Below are positions 45,320 through 53,890 of a DNA stretch of 64,000 nucleotides, piece by piece (within the stretch, counting starts at the first letter, position 1; each line of letters opens with the position of its first letter). The stretch is taken from NCBI GenBank assembly GCA_965200955.1, contig OZ241742.1, forward strand, positions 4,030,001 through 4,094,000. The letters run 5' to 3'. The position numbers were made by a program, and so were the translations under genes. Below the pieces are notes generated by a model. That model was given only the letters and a program-made list of their open reading frames with translations, was not told the DNA's origin and ran no database searches. The stretch is from Bin80 sp026708685. GTDB lineage: Bacteria; Bacteroidota; Rhodothermia; Rhodothermales; Bin80.

Positions 45320-46405
45320 CTATCCAAGTTTGGAATCGGTCCCTACAGCAGACTGGATGGATGCATGTCCATCGGCTTGAAGTCGCTCTGCCAGTCCGCG
45401 TTTTATTTCCTTGACGATGGATGGACCCTCATAGACCAATATGGTATACATTTGCACCAGAGATGCTCCTGCACAGATCATGGCATAGGCATCTTGGGCC
45501 GATGAAATTCCTCCAACACCAATTATCGGATACTTGGGACCTACACAGGATCGGACATATCTAATCATTTGCAGGGCTCGCTGAAAGAGAGGTGGACCAC
45601 TGACTCCTCCATATCCAATCTGATCTAGACGTTCTTTCGGTGTCACCAATCCGTATCGATTGTCGGCCGTATTGGAAACGATAAAACCACTGATATCATG
45701 ATTGATGGCCATTTGAACAATCGATTCTATCTGGCTGTCATAAATGACCTTGGATGTATCTGGGGGGGCTAACTTGATCAGAATAGGAATCCTCGTCCCA
45801 ACAAGATGCGATAATTTTTCAAGAAGTCCATCCAGTATCTGCGTATCCTCCAAGATTTTTCCTCCTATGGTATTCGGACACGAGATGTTGATCGTCAGAT
45901 AGTTTGCATAGGGCAACAGTAACGTTGCACATCCACAAAAATCATCAATGACCGAGGATTTCGTTTCTGTGCGTGCAATATTGATCCCTACGGGTACTTG
46001 ATCAAGCGTTACCTTGGATAAACGCTGCCCAACATACGGTGCACCCTTGCTAGGCAATCCGAGTCGGTTGATAATGGCCTGATCCTTTGCAAGACGAAAA
46101 AGTCGTGGTTTGGGATTCCCCTTGGACCTATCTAGCGTCACCGAACCAACCTCTACATGACCAAAACCCAATTTCTCCCAAAACGGAAGCAACAGGGCAT
46201 TCTTGTCACACCCTGCGGCCAGTCCTACTGGATTCTTAAAGGTATGTCCCCAAATCTCCTGTCCCAGAATAGGATCATCAAACTCAAATGTTTTTTTTAG
46301 ATAGGAAGGGACAATATGATCGGCAAGCCAAGCAGCGGCAAACGCGAATTGATGTGCAAGTTCAGGATCCAGGTTGAAAAGCCAACGCCGCACAAGGGCT
46401 TCCAT
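45320..46405 (-). CDS. pyrD: Dihydroorotate dehydrogenase, class 2-like with a Cys active site
   Basis: A 361-residue enzyme of pyrimidine synthesis from ATG 46405 (a TTG at 46417 overlapping the upstream stop is possible). Residues 1-45 form the amphipathic N-terminal helices of membrane-associated, quinone-linked class 2 enzymes. FMN-binding and core motifs are KNPVGLAAGCDKNA, GFGHVEVGSVT, GNPKPRLFRL and IIGVGGISSAQDA. The catalytic-base motif reads INISCPNT, with Cys where E. coli class 2 enzymes have Ser (SSPN); Cys is the rule in class 1 enzymes. The overall length and GNPKPRLF motif still point to class 2. Confidence 0.92.
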   Translation of the reverse strand: MEALVRRWLFNLDPELAHQFAFAAAWLADHIVPSYLKKTFEFDDPILGQEIWGHTFKNPVGLAAGCDKNALLLPFWEKLGFGHVEVGSVTLDRSKGNPKPRLFRLAKDQAIINRLGLPSKGAPYVGQRLSKVTLDQVPVGINIARTETKSSVIDDFCGCATLLLPYANYLTINISCPNTIGGKILEDTQILDGLLEKLSHLVGTRIPILIKLAPPDTSKVIYDSQIESIVQMAINHDISGFIVSNTADNRYGLVTPKERLDQIGYGGVSGPPLFQRALQMIRYVRSCVGPKYPIIGVGGISSAQDAYAMICAGASLVQMYTILVYEGPSIVKEIKRGLAERLQADGHASIQSAVGTDSKLG

Positions 46406-46410
46406 CGCAG

Positions 46411-49400
46411 TTACCAACCCGGCAAGAACTGGAACCCGAAATGGCCACCTTTATCAGGTCTCTGGAATGGAACAGCATAGTAAATCTCAAAGATGAGATA
46501 CCCAAGCACGTTGAATCGGGCAGAGGGGCCAACGCTAACCACTGGCACCCGCTCGATCGTATCTCTCTCAAATTTGAGCATCTCAAACGGATTGTCTTCC
46601 TCATTCCACGCCATTCCAGCATCAACAAAGCCAAGGATCTCGGTGGGGAGATACGGAAAATTGATCAGCCCCAGGGTTTCCGTTCCCAATAGCGGGATCC
46701 GAAGTTCAGCACTCACCAACGCGGATCGCGTTCCATAGAGCCGGGTATAGACCGAACAGTTTTGGTCACGACACTCTTTCCCAAATTCAAACGAGGAATA
46801 ACTGTATCCGCGAACAAACCCTCCATAGTAGGGAGAGTAAAGGGTTTCCCTCGAAAAAATCTGGCCCTGATCCGCACCAAAATTGGCAGAGAGCATTCCC
46901 CGAACCGCAAAGGTCACCGGACGCATGAAGTAGTAGCGTCGGTAATCCGCAAGGACACTCACAAAATTGTCGGTCCCGAATCGAGGTACAACCTGAAAAC
47001 GGTATCGACCTCCACTTGACGGAGAGGTAAACCCAAAATTACTGAAGTCACCGACCAGTGCAAGCCCGGCATCAAAATAATAAAACCCGTCTGGTTCACA
47101 CGCCCAAACCGTACGACGCTCTTCAGGGGTTAGATTGCTGCATTTGTCGGCTCGCTGCCGCTCTCGTTGAATGCCAAAAGCCGTGTAGGTGTATGTGTAC
47201 GCCTCAATATCAAATCCATAGCGTGTAAAGCCTCCAAAAAACTCCATCCTCTGGGTAGTCGTAAAGGGATAGGAACCGATTCCCCGAACCTGATCCTGAT
47301 ACAGCCGCTGACGGAAATCCTGAATCACATACTCCCCAAACCGATTAAACCCCTGTCGTGGGTAGGCACTCAAGAGGGGGATATGTGCAAGGACCCCACC
47401 ATAGTTAAAGCGTCGCCCCCGATCCATGTACTGCACAACTCCTCCAATATCCTTAAACGTTCCGTTGGCCTGTGCAATCACCGTAAGATTACGATTGCCC
47501 AACATATCGCTGAAAAAAAAACCGACTCCGCCTGAAGCTCCACCACCATAATACCCTCCAACAGAAACCCCCAGTGACGGAGGAGCAACATAGTCAAGCC
47601 TAAGGCGAGAATTGTACACCTCTTCAACGGCGGTTCGTGGCTCAGGCAGACCTGTCAGGGGATCGTCAAGATAGTCAGCAACAATCCCATCATCCTGGGC
47701 ACTGAGCGGTGGAAGAACGCTCGCATGACTTAGCTCCGAAAGTTCGACCAGTTCTCCAATGGCCTCGTCACCATCAAGTCCAAAGACGGAATAACGACCA
47801 TCATAGAACACCGAAAAGACCAGTCTTCCATTTTGAGGGGCGACGGTCATCGCTGGTGATAGGGATGTGATTCCACTGACTCCCGTCTTAAGGTTGGTCA
47901 CGCGGTAGCTGGCTTCCTCACGGAAGTCATATCTGTAGATGTCCGAAAACCCATCGTGGTCACTGATAAAATACAGACTCTGCCCATCGGGAGAAAACTG
48001 GGGATTAATATGTTTCCCGTGGGCAAATGGACGGAGGATTTGATGATCACCATCATCAAGATGGATCAGTGAAAACCGGGTAGCAGCAAACTCAAGCGTT
48101 TCAAAGTTGGTGCCATCAGGCCCTCGATCGGTTACAACGGCTATCGTCTTCCCGTCGGGAGACCAAGCGGGTTGCAGATCAGCGAATCGATCGCTCGTAA
48201 TTTGTTGGACCTGTCGAGTCTGCAAACCATACACATAGAGATCACTGATTCCACCATCAATTCCAGAAAATGCTATGGACTGTCCATCGGGAGACCATGC
48301 AGGATTCGTGAGTGCACTCACACCGTCTACGCGGATCCGATTTTCGATGGCACCACTATCGAGATTCCAGATAGAGATCTCATTGTCGCCGTGGACAAAG
48401 GTAACAAAGGCAAACTTCTTGCCATCTGGAGACCATGATCCAGCAGAGTTGATAAATCGTATGTTATCAAATTCGGGATTTGAATTGGTGGACTGTAATT
48501 TTCGAATCGTTTTACCAGTAGCGGCATCAGCAACAAACAGGTTGATATTAAAAATGTCTTGTTCACTGAGATACGCAATATACTGCCCATCAGGACTCAC
48601 GGACGGAGAGAGGTTCAACGCACCACCAGTGATGTTCTCGTTCAAGATAGGGGTGCCTGCACTGTCTGGATGCGCCCTAGAATCCATCAGGGGCAGGTAC
48701 GCATCTTTAATGGCCTGGGCCCATTCAACCGATAGAGAATCGGCTGTGATGCCGAGCGTATAGACAAAGGAGGAATCTACACCAATGCGCCCACTTAACT
48801 TGAATAGATCCGTCACCGCTGCATCACCGTATTTCCCTCCAACATACGCCAGATACGCCTGACCGAAACGGTAGGGAAAGTATTTGTTGGTGCGGGTCAT
48901 TGCTTCAATCGTCGGTAAATCATCACGCAATGCGGCATCACGCATCCACATGGCCGTGTGAGCATCCTTACGTCCAATAGACAAATACTCTGCCATTCCC
49001 TCTACGAGCCATAAAGGTACCAGTTGAAGGGCAAAGCGGGAGCTGTCCTCCCTTGCCAGAGCAATATCATACTGAAAACTGTGAACGAGCTCATGCCCTA
49101 ACACATGGTCAGTCGCCGCATAGATCCCCGTCAGGGGCATCACCACACGTTCTTTCAGACTTTCCGTAAATCCCCCAACACCCTGGCCAATGGATCCACC
49201 GATGATATTCGTTTGTTGAAAATCAGCATCATTTGCATAAAAGATGACGGGCTTGCGCTCATGGAACTGACGTAAAAAAGTGCGAGAATGACGGCGATAC
49301 CATCGCTCTCCCATTCGGGACGCATCCTGAACCGCCACCTTTTGCTCGGGATAGTAGTAGAACTCAAAATGAGCTGTCTGAAAACTTCGGAAGTCAAATT

Positions 49401-49506
49401 GATCATACTGGACTTTATTTCTGCCAAACTGCTGTGCCGAGACATGGGACCATACCATGAGCATCTGTACGACGACCAAACCACCAATGGATAAGAATTT
49501 ACGCAT
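46411..49506 (-). CDS. Secreted metallopeptidase-like / PD40 propeller / surface-antigen barrel fusion
   Basis: A 1031-residue protein from ATG 49506 (MRKFLSIGGLVVVQMLMVWSHVSAQQ, a signal peptide; an ATG at 49563 is less likely). Domain order: a gluzincin-like peptidase unit with HELVH at about 138-142 and a downstream Glu in WLVEGMAEYL; a TolB/PD40 beta-propeller with six or so SPDG repeats (PSVSPDGQYIAYLS, WSPDGKKFAFVTF, PAWSPDGQSIAFS, PAWSPDGKTIAVVT, FSPDGQSLYFIS); and a C-terminal region resembling the BamA/surface-antigen barrel (VSVGGYYGGGASGGVGFFFSDMLGNRNL). It is probably anchored in the outer membrane with the peptidase exposed or periplasmic. Substrate unknown. It precedes pyrD directly. 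Confidence 0.8.
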   Translation of the reverse strand: MRKFLSIGGLVVVQMLMVWSHVSAQQFGRNKVQYDQFDFRSFQTAHFEFYYYPEQKVAVQDASRMGERWYRRHSRTFLRQFHERKPVIFYANDADFQQTNIIGGSIGQGVGGFTESLKERVVMPLTGIYAATDHVLGHELVHSFQYDIALAREDSSRFALQLVPLWLVEGMAEYLSIGRKDAHTAMWMRDAALRDDLPTIEAMTRTNKYFPYRFGQAYLAYVGGKYGDAAVTDLFKLSGRIGVDSSFVYTLGITADSLSVEWAQAIKDAYLPLMDSRAHPDSAGTPILNENITGGALNLSPSVSPDGQYIAYLSEQDIFNINLFVADAATGKTIRKLQSTNSNPEFDNIRFINSAGSWSPDGKKFAFVTFVHGDNEISIWNLDSGAIENRIRVDGVSALTNPAWSPDGQSIAFSGIDGGISDLYVYGLQTRQVQQITSDRFADLQPAWSPDGKTIAVVTDRGPDGTNFETLEFAATRFSLIHLDDGDHQILRPFAHGKHINPQFSPDGQSLYFISDHDGFSDIYRYDFREEASYRVTNLKTGVSGITSLSPAMTVAPQNGRLVFSVFYDGRYSVFGLDGDEAIGELVELSELSHASVLPPLSAQDDGIVADYLDDPLTGLPEPRTAVEEVYNSRLRLDYVAPPSLGVSVGGYYGGGASGGVGFFFSDMLGNRNLTVIAQANGTFKDIGGVVQYMDRGRRFNYGGVLAHIPLLSAYPRQGFNRFGEYVIQDFRQRLYQDQVRGIGSYPFTTTQRMEFFGGFTRYGFDIEAYTYTYTAFGIQRERQRADKCSNLTPEERRTVWACEPDGFYYFDAGLALVGDFSNFGFTSPSSGGRYRFQVVPRFGTDNFVSVLADYRRYYFMRPVTFAVRGMLSANFGADQGQIFSRETLYSPYYGGFVRGYSYSSFEFGKECRDQNCSVYTRLYGTRSALVSAELRIPLLGTETLGLINFPYLPTEILGFVDAGMAWNEEDNPFEMLKFERDTIERVPVVSVGPSARFNVLGYLIFEIYYAVPFQRPDKGGHFGFQFLPGW

Positions 49507-49635
49507 AGAGTTTCCAGATAAGTTATCGTGATGAAGGAACTTTACAGCTCTGTAGTACGTCATAGTCCTATCTCGTCAAACGGTTCCATGAACGTGATGT
49601 TTATTGGGGAATTCTAAAACTTAATTACAAAACAA

Positions 49636-51483
49636 GTGACCCGAGTCCGATATACTCTTTTTAACAGCACTGTTATTTCTCTGGTGCTGATCCTGATTTT
49701 GCAGCTGTTTCGGCTTCAGGTAGTGGAACAGCATGATCATTCAGAAGTCGCCCACGGGAATGCACTTCGCAACATTCGCGTCCTGCCTGCACGAGGTTCA
49801 GTCTATGACCGGAACGGTTCAGTTCTGGTGCACAATCTACCGAAATATACGGTTACCATCACACCGAAGTACTTTGATGAATCCTATATTCCTCGCCTCT
49901 CCCAGCACCTGGGAGTGGAAGATTCAGTGGTTGCCCACCGATTGGAGAGTGCACGAAAGCGCAACCCCTATCAGCCGAGTCCCGCCTTTTCAAATGTTTC
50001 GTTTGAACAGTACAGCCGGGTGATCGAAGATTCGTACCTGTTGCCGGGTGTGGGTGCCGTCATTGACCAGAGGCGCAACTACCCCAGCGATGCACGCATG
50101 TCCCATGCCCTCGGATATATAGGTGAAATCAATCGTGACGAACTTCACACGATGGGTGTTGATGCCGATTCTGCCCTTTACCGTCAAGGAGATTATTTAG
50201 GCAGGACGGGAATTGAGCGCTCGTATGAACCGTGGCTTCGGGGAGTCCCTGGTATTGCCAGAAGATGGGTCAATGTCTATGGCGTGGAAGTGATGTCCTA
50301 TGCCAGTGGACATGGAGATCAGCAACCTCGCCACTATTACGACATTCACCTGGGGATAGATTCCGATGTACAGGCCCTTGCTGAATCGCTCTTTGTCAAT
50401 AAACGCGGTGCTGTCGTCGCTCTAGATCCCAATGATGGAAGCATGATTGCACTGGTCAGTCAACCTGATTATTCTCTGGAGTTATTTGACGATGGCGTTC
50501 AGGGGGATTCGTGGAGGGCCTTGGTCAACCATATTGACAAGCCGCTATACAATCGGGCCACGATGAATTTTATGCCCCCGGGGTCTACATGGAAGCCTTT
50601 TATGGCTCTTTTTGCACTTTCAGAAGGTCTTCTTGGAGAACATGGACATGAAGCAACCATTCCCTGCAAAGGCTATCACCCTCTTGGCGGGGGTAAAGTG
50701 TTTCGGTGTCTGGGAGAACATGGTTCCATCAATGTCCTAGATGCGATCAAGCACTCGTGTAACACCTTCTTTTTTGAGGTCGCCCGCAGGATGGACATAT
50801 CGGCATTCCACGATTACGCCAGTCAATTTGGCTTTGGAGCACATGCTCCCATTGATCTTCTGGAGCAAACTAGCGGTTTGATTCCAGATTCTTCCTATTT
50901 TGGTTCCCTACCGAACTATCTCCAGAGAACATCCATGATGAATATGGGGGTGGGGCAGGGAGATATGGGAGTCACTCCCCTGCAGCTGGCCCGATATGTA
51001 TCGGCAATTGCCAACGGCGGGACGCTGCATCCTTCTCACTTGGTGACGCACCTGGCCAACCCCGAAACGGGTGAAACGCTACCCGTGCCGGACTTGCCTG
51101 ACCCTGCTGAGCTACAGATTGATACCCTCCATCTCAATCTGGTCCGTGAAGGAATGCGTCTTGTAATGGAGGAAGGCACAGGTGTCATGGCTCAGATCCC
51201 CGGAATCCCCAGTGGTGGAAAGACAGGCACCGCTCAGGCTCCCGGCGACATGACCGATCATTCGGTCTTCATTATGTTTGCCCCCTTTGACGATCCACAG
51301 ATTGCACTTGCGGTTCAATGCGAGAATACGGGTGATGGCAGCCAGTGTGCTGCCCCCATTGCTAGTCTTCTGGCTGAACAGTATCTCAAGGGAGAAGTAC
51401 CTCCCTCTTGGCGAACGGATATTCGGATGCAACGTGCTCTATCGGCAACCAGTCAACTGCTTGCTATTGACGATGATCTCTAA
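49636..51483 (+). CDS. mrdA: Penicillin-binding protein 2 (peptidoglycan transpeptidase of the elongasome)
   Basis: A 615-residue inner-membrane enzyme that cross-links peptidoglycan during cell elongation. Start GTG 49636; one membrane anchor at residues 11-30. The PBP-dimer region has PARGSVYDRNGSVLVHN (50-66) and YLGRTGIERSYEPWLRG. The penicillin-binding domain has all three motifs: S317-T-W-K in PPGSTWKP, S374-C-N in KHSCNTFF, and K529-T-G in SGGKTGTAQ. It reads directly into rodA (stop and start share one base, TAATG). No mreBCD genes are adjacent; divergent genes lie upstream. Confidence 0.95.
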   Translation: MTRVRYTLFNSTVISLVLILILQLFRLQVVEQHDHSEVAHGNALRNIRVLPARGSVYDRNGSVLVHNLPKYTVTITPKYFDESYIPRLSQHLGVEDSVVAHRLESARKRNPYQPSPAFSNVSFEQYSRVIEDSYLLPGVGAVIDQRRNYPSDARMSHALGYIGEINRDELHTMGVDADSALYRQGDYLGRTGIERSYEPWLRGVPGIARRWVNVYGVEVMSYASGHGDQQPRHYYDIHLGIDSDVQALAESLFVNKRGAVVALDPNDGSMIALVSQPDYSLELFDDGVQGDSWRALVNHIDKPLYNRATMNFMPPGSTWKPFMALFALSEGLLGEHGHEATIPCKGYHPLGGGKVFRCLGEHGSINVLDAIKHSCNTFFFEVARRMDISAFHDYASQFGFGAHAPIDLLEQTSGLIPDSSYFGSLPNYLQRTSMMNMGVGQGDMGVTPLQLARYVSAIANGGTLHPSHLVTHLANPETGETLPVPDLPDPAELQIDTLHLNLVREGMRLVMEEGTGVMAQIPGIPSGGKTGTAQAPGDMTDHSVFIMFAPFDDPQIALAVQCENTGDGSQCAAPIASLLAEQYLKGEVPPSWRTDIRMQRALSATSQLLAIDDDL

Positions 51484-52739
51484 TGCGGAGATGGTATCAA
51501 CAGCTTGATTTTCTGTCTGTCTTTGTGTGGCTTTGTCTGTGTGCCTGCGGTTTGGTAGCCATCTACAGTTCCACACACGGCGAGGCTCAGGAGTTTTTGC
51601 TCAGTACGGTCCAGAACAGTTTTCAGCGACAGCTGATGTGGTTGGGCATCTCCCTGATCGCATTCGTAGGGACCCTGTTGATCCCCGTGAATTTGCTGAC
51701 TCGTCTCGCTCCACTAATTTATATCTCCACAATAGTCCTGCTGATTGTTGCTCTGGTCATTGGGCGTGAAGTCAGCGGTGCACGATCGTGGGTTTACATT
51801 GGCCCCTATGGGTTTCAGTCGTCTGAACTTGCAAAAATCGGTGCGTTATGTATGTGTGCCTATTTGTGGACCTCACGATTGGAACTCCAGAAAATCTTTC
51901 ACAGAGCAGGATTGATTGCGGCCATCCTCGTTCTTCCCGCCATGTTGATTGTCCTTCAGAATGATCTCGGGACGACTCTTGTTTTTGCTGGCTTGATCCC
52001 AGTCCTCTGGCTCTGTAATGGCATCCCACTGAGAATTGTGGGAGTGATCCTGATCTTTCCCATTGCAGGATATTTAGCAATCATTCATTGGATGATTGCC
52101 GTTGGATTCATCGCGGTGGTCGGACTCGTTGCATGGGTAGGGACCCGCGATTTCAAGTGGATTGGTGTGGGCGTTCTAGCCAGTGCGCTGACCATTGGGA
52201 TGGCTACCTTTGCACTCAATTATGTCTTTCAGCCCTATCAAGTTGACCGTATTGTTTCTTTTTCAAATCCTGAGGCGAGTGAGTTTCGTTCGGGGGTTGG
52301 ATTCCACCTTGTGCAGTCCAAGGCAGCTCTCGGATCTGGCGGATTCTGGGGACATGGATTTAAGCAGGGAAGTCAAACGCAGGGTCGGTATATTCCCGAA
52401 CAGTCCACGGACTTTGTTTTCTCCGTGATTGGTGAGGAGTGGGGGTTTGTGGGCAGTGTTCTGGTATTGCTCCTGTTTGCCTCGCTCATCCTGCGCTTGA
52501 TTTGGCTCTCTCAATCTATAGAGCATCCTTTTGCCACATGTCTCATCTGTGGTGTCGCGGGATTATTTCTGATTCATGTGGTGATCAACTTGGGGATGGT
52601 GCTGGGGCTCCTTCCAGTGATAGGAATTCCCCTTCCATTTTTCTCCTACGGCGGCTCGGCACTATTGACCAACTCAATCCTTCTGGGACTTGCTCTGAGC
52701 ATCTACATGAGGCGGTCTGAGCTTTCACTCTATCGATAA
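51483..52739 (+). CDS. rodA: RodA, SEDS peptidoglycan glycosyltransferase
   Basis: A 418-residue SEDS membrane protein (about ten helices) that polymerises glycan strands together with PBP2. Signature segments are ATG-coupled MRRWYQQLDFLSVFVW, SGARSWVYIGPYGFQSSELAKIG, LQNDLGTTLVFAG, EQSTDFVFSVIGEEWGFVGS and the C-terminal IGIPLPFFSYGGSALLTN. Length is normal to slightly long. The start overlaps the PBP2 stop by one base and its stop overlaps the next gene's start, so expression is coupled to both. Confidence 0.95.
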   Translation: MRRWYQQLDFLSVFVWLCLCACGLVAIYSSTHGEAQEFLLSTVQNSFQRQLMWLGISLIAFVGTLLIPVNLLTRLAPLIYISTIVLLIVALVIGREVSGARSWVYIGPYGFQSSELAKIGALCMCAYLWTSRLELQKIFHRAGLIAAILVLPAMLIVLQNDLGTTLVFAGLIPVLWLCNGIPLRIVGVILIFPIAGYLAIIHWMIAVGFIAVVGLVAWVGTRDFKWIGVGVLASALTIGMATFALNYVFQPYQVDRIVSFSNPEASEFRSGVGFHLVQSKAALGSGGFWGHGFKQGSQTQGRYIPEQSTDFVFSVIGEEWGFVGSVLVLLLFASLILRLIWLSQSIEHPFATCLICGVAGLFLIHVVINLGMVLGLLPVIGIPLPFFSYGGSALLTNSILLGLALSIYMRRSELSLYR

Positions 52740-53890
52740 TGATGCGTCCATCCACCTTTGATGTAATTGTCATAGGGCTTGGAGCCTCTGGAAGCGCAAC
52801 ACTCTATCATGTTGCCCAGTCGGGAGCATCTGTCCTTGGCATTGATCGATTCATTCCTCCACACTCTTTTGGCTCCACCCACAGTGAAAGCCGCCTGATC
52901 CGCAAAGCATACTTTGAAGGCACCTATTATGTACCTTTACTGAAACGTGCTTATCACCTATGGGAGGATCTTGAGCAACAATCATCCACCAAGCTCATGC
53001 ATCTTGGGGGATGCCTTACCATCGGCAATCAGGGTAGCGAATTCATCAAACATGCTCAGGAAAGTGCACGCCTCGGAGAGATCCAGCATCTGGTCCTCTC
53101 CTCCGACGAAGTTCGTCGGCGTTTCCCTGCATATCGCCTAGAGTCTGACCAGACTGCAGTGCTTGATCTGGAAGCTGGATACATCCAACCAGAACTCTGT
53201 GTCCGCACTCATCTGAAACGTGCTGCGTCGCATGGAGCAACATGTCTGTTTGGGCATCCTGTGGTTTCCTGCGTAACCCGTAACAACCGCGTCATCGTGA
53301 GCACGCGTGATCACAGGTTTGAATCCTCCAAAGTGATCCTGACTGCAGGAGCATGGATGCGGGATTTTGTAGCGTTTCCCATGACGATTGAACGTGTCAC
53401 GAACTCCTGGTTTCACCCCACGGGACCGAACTGCACCCCTGACCGATGTCCGCCATTTATCCAGGAATCATCTGACGGTATCCGTAGCTATGGATGTCCA
53501 GATCTGGGGTATGGCTTCAAGGTGGGGCTCCATCATGTTGGGCCCACCGTCTCTCATCCCAATGACCTTCATCGAGATGTTCGTCAAGAGGACCATGCCC
53601 CCGCCTATGACATCCTACAGCAACTCATTCCCGAGGCAGCTGGACCCTGTCTGAAAACCACCGTCTGTATGTATTCCAATCTGCCAGATGAACGCTTCCT
53701 GATTGATTATCACCATGGACATGATCCATGCGTGATCGTAGGAAGTGCATGCTCTGGCCATGGATTTAAGGCAAGTTCAGCTATTGGCGAATCCCTGGCG
53801 GCGCTCGCTCTTGATCAGCCTCCTCCCATAGATCTCTCTCCCTTTCAATGGAACTGGATCAACCGATCATCCCATGAAAAAATATCTTGA
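52739..53890 (+). CDS. Sarcosine-oxidase-like (SoxA/SolA) FAD-dependent amino-acid oxidase
   Basis: A 383-residue DAO-superfamily flavoenzyme. The FAD-binding loop is VIVIGLGASGSATLYHVAQSGASVLGIDRF, followed by the sarcosine-oxidase-specific HSFGSTHSESRLIRKAYFEG...YVPLLKRAYHLW. TTVCMYSNLPDERFLID matches the segment that holds the covalent-FAD Cys in monomeric sarcosine oxidases, and GSACSGHGFKASSAIGE the C-terminal loop. Members oxidise N-methylated or small secondary amines with release of peroxide. It is squeezed between rodA (one-base overlap) and argS (17-base overlap). The natural substrate is unknown. Confidence 0.88.
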   Translation: MMRPSTFDVIVIGLGASGSATLYHVAQSGASVLGIDRFIPPHSFGSTHSESRLIRKAYFEGTYYVPLLKRAYHLWEDLEQQSSTKLMHLGGCLTIGNQGSEFIKHAQESARLGEIQHLVLSSDEVRRRFPAYRLESDQTAVLDLEAGYIQPELCVRTHLKRAASHGATCLFGHPVVSCVTRNNRVIVSTRDHRFESSKVILTAGAWMRDFVAFPMTIERVTNSWFHPTGPNCTPDRCPPFIQESSDGIRSYGCPDLGYGFKVGLHHVGPTVSHPNDLHRDVRQEDHAPAYDILQQLIPEAAGPCLKTTVCMYSNLPDERFLIDYHHGHDPCVIVGSACSGHGFKASSAIGESLAALALDQPPPIDLSPFQWNWINRSSHEKIS

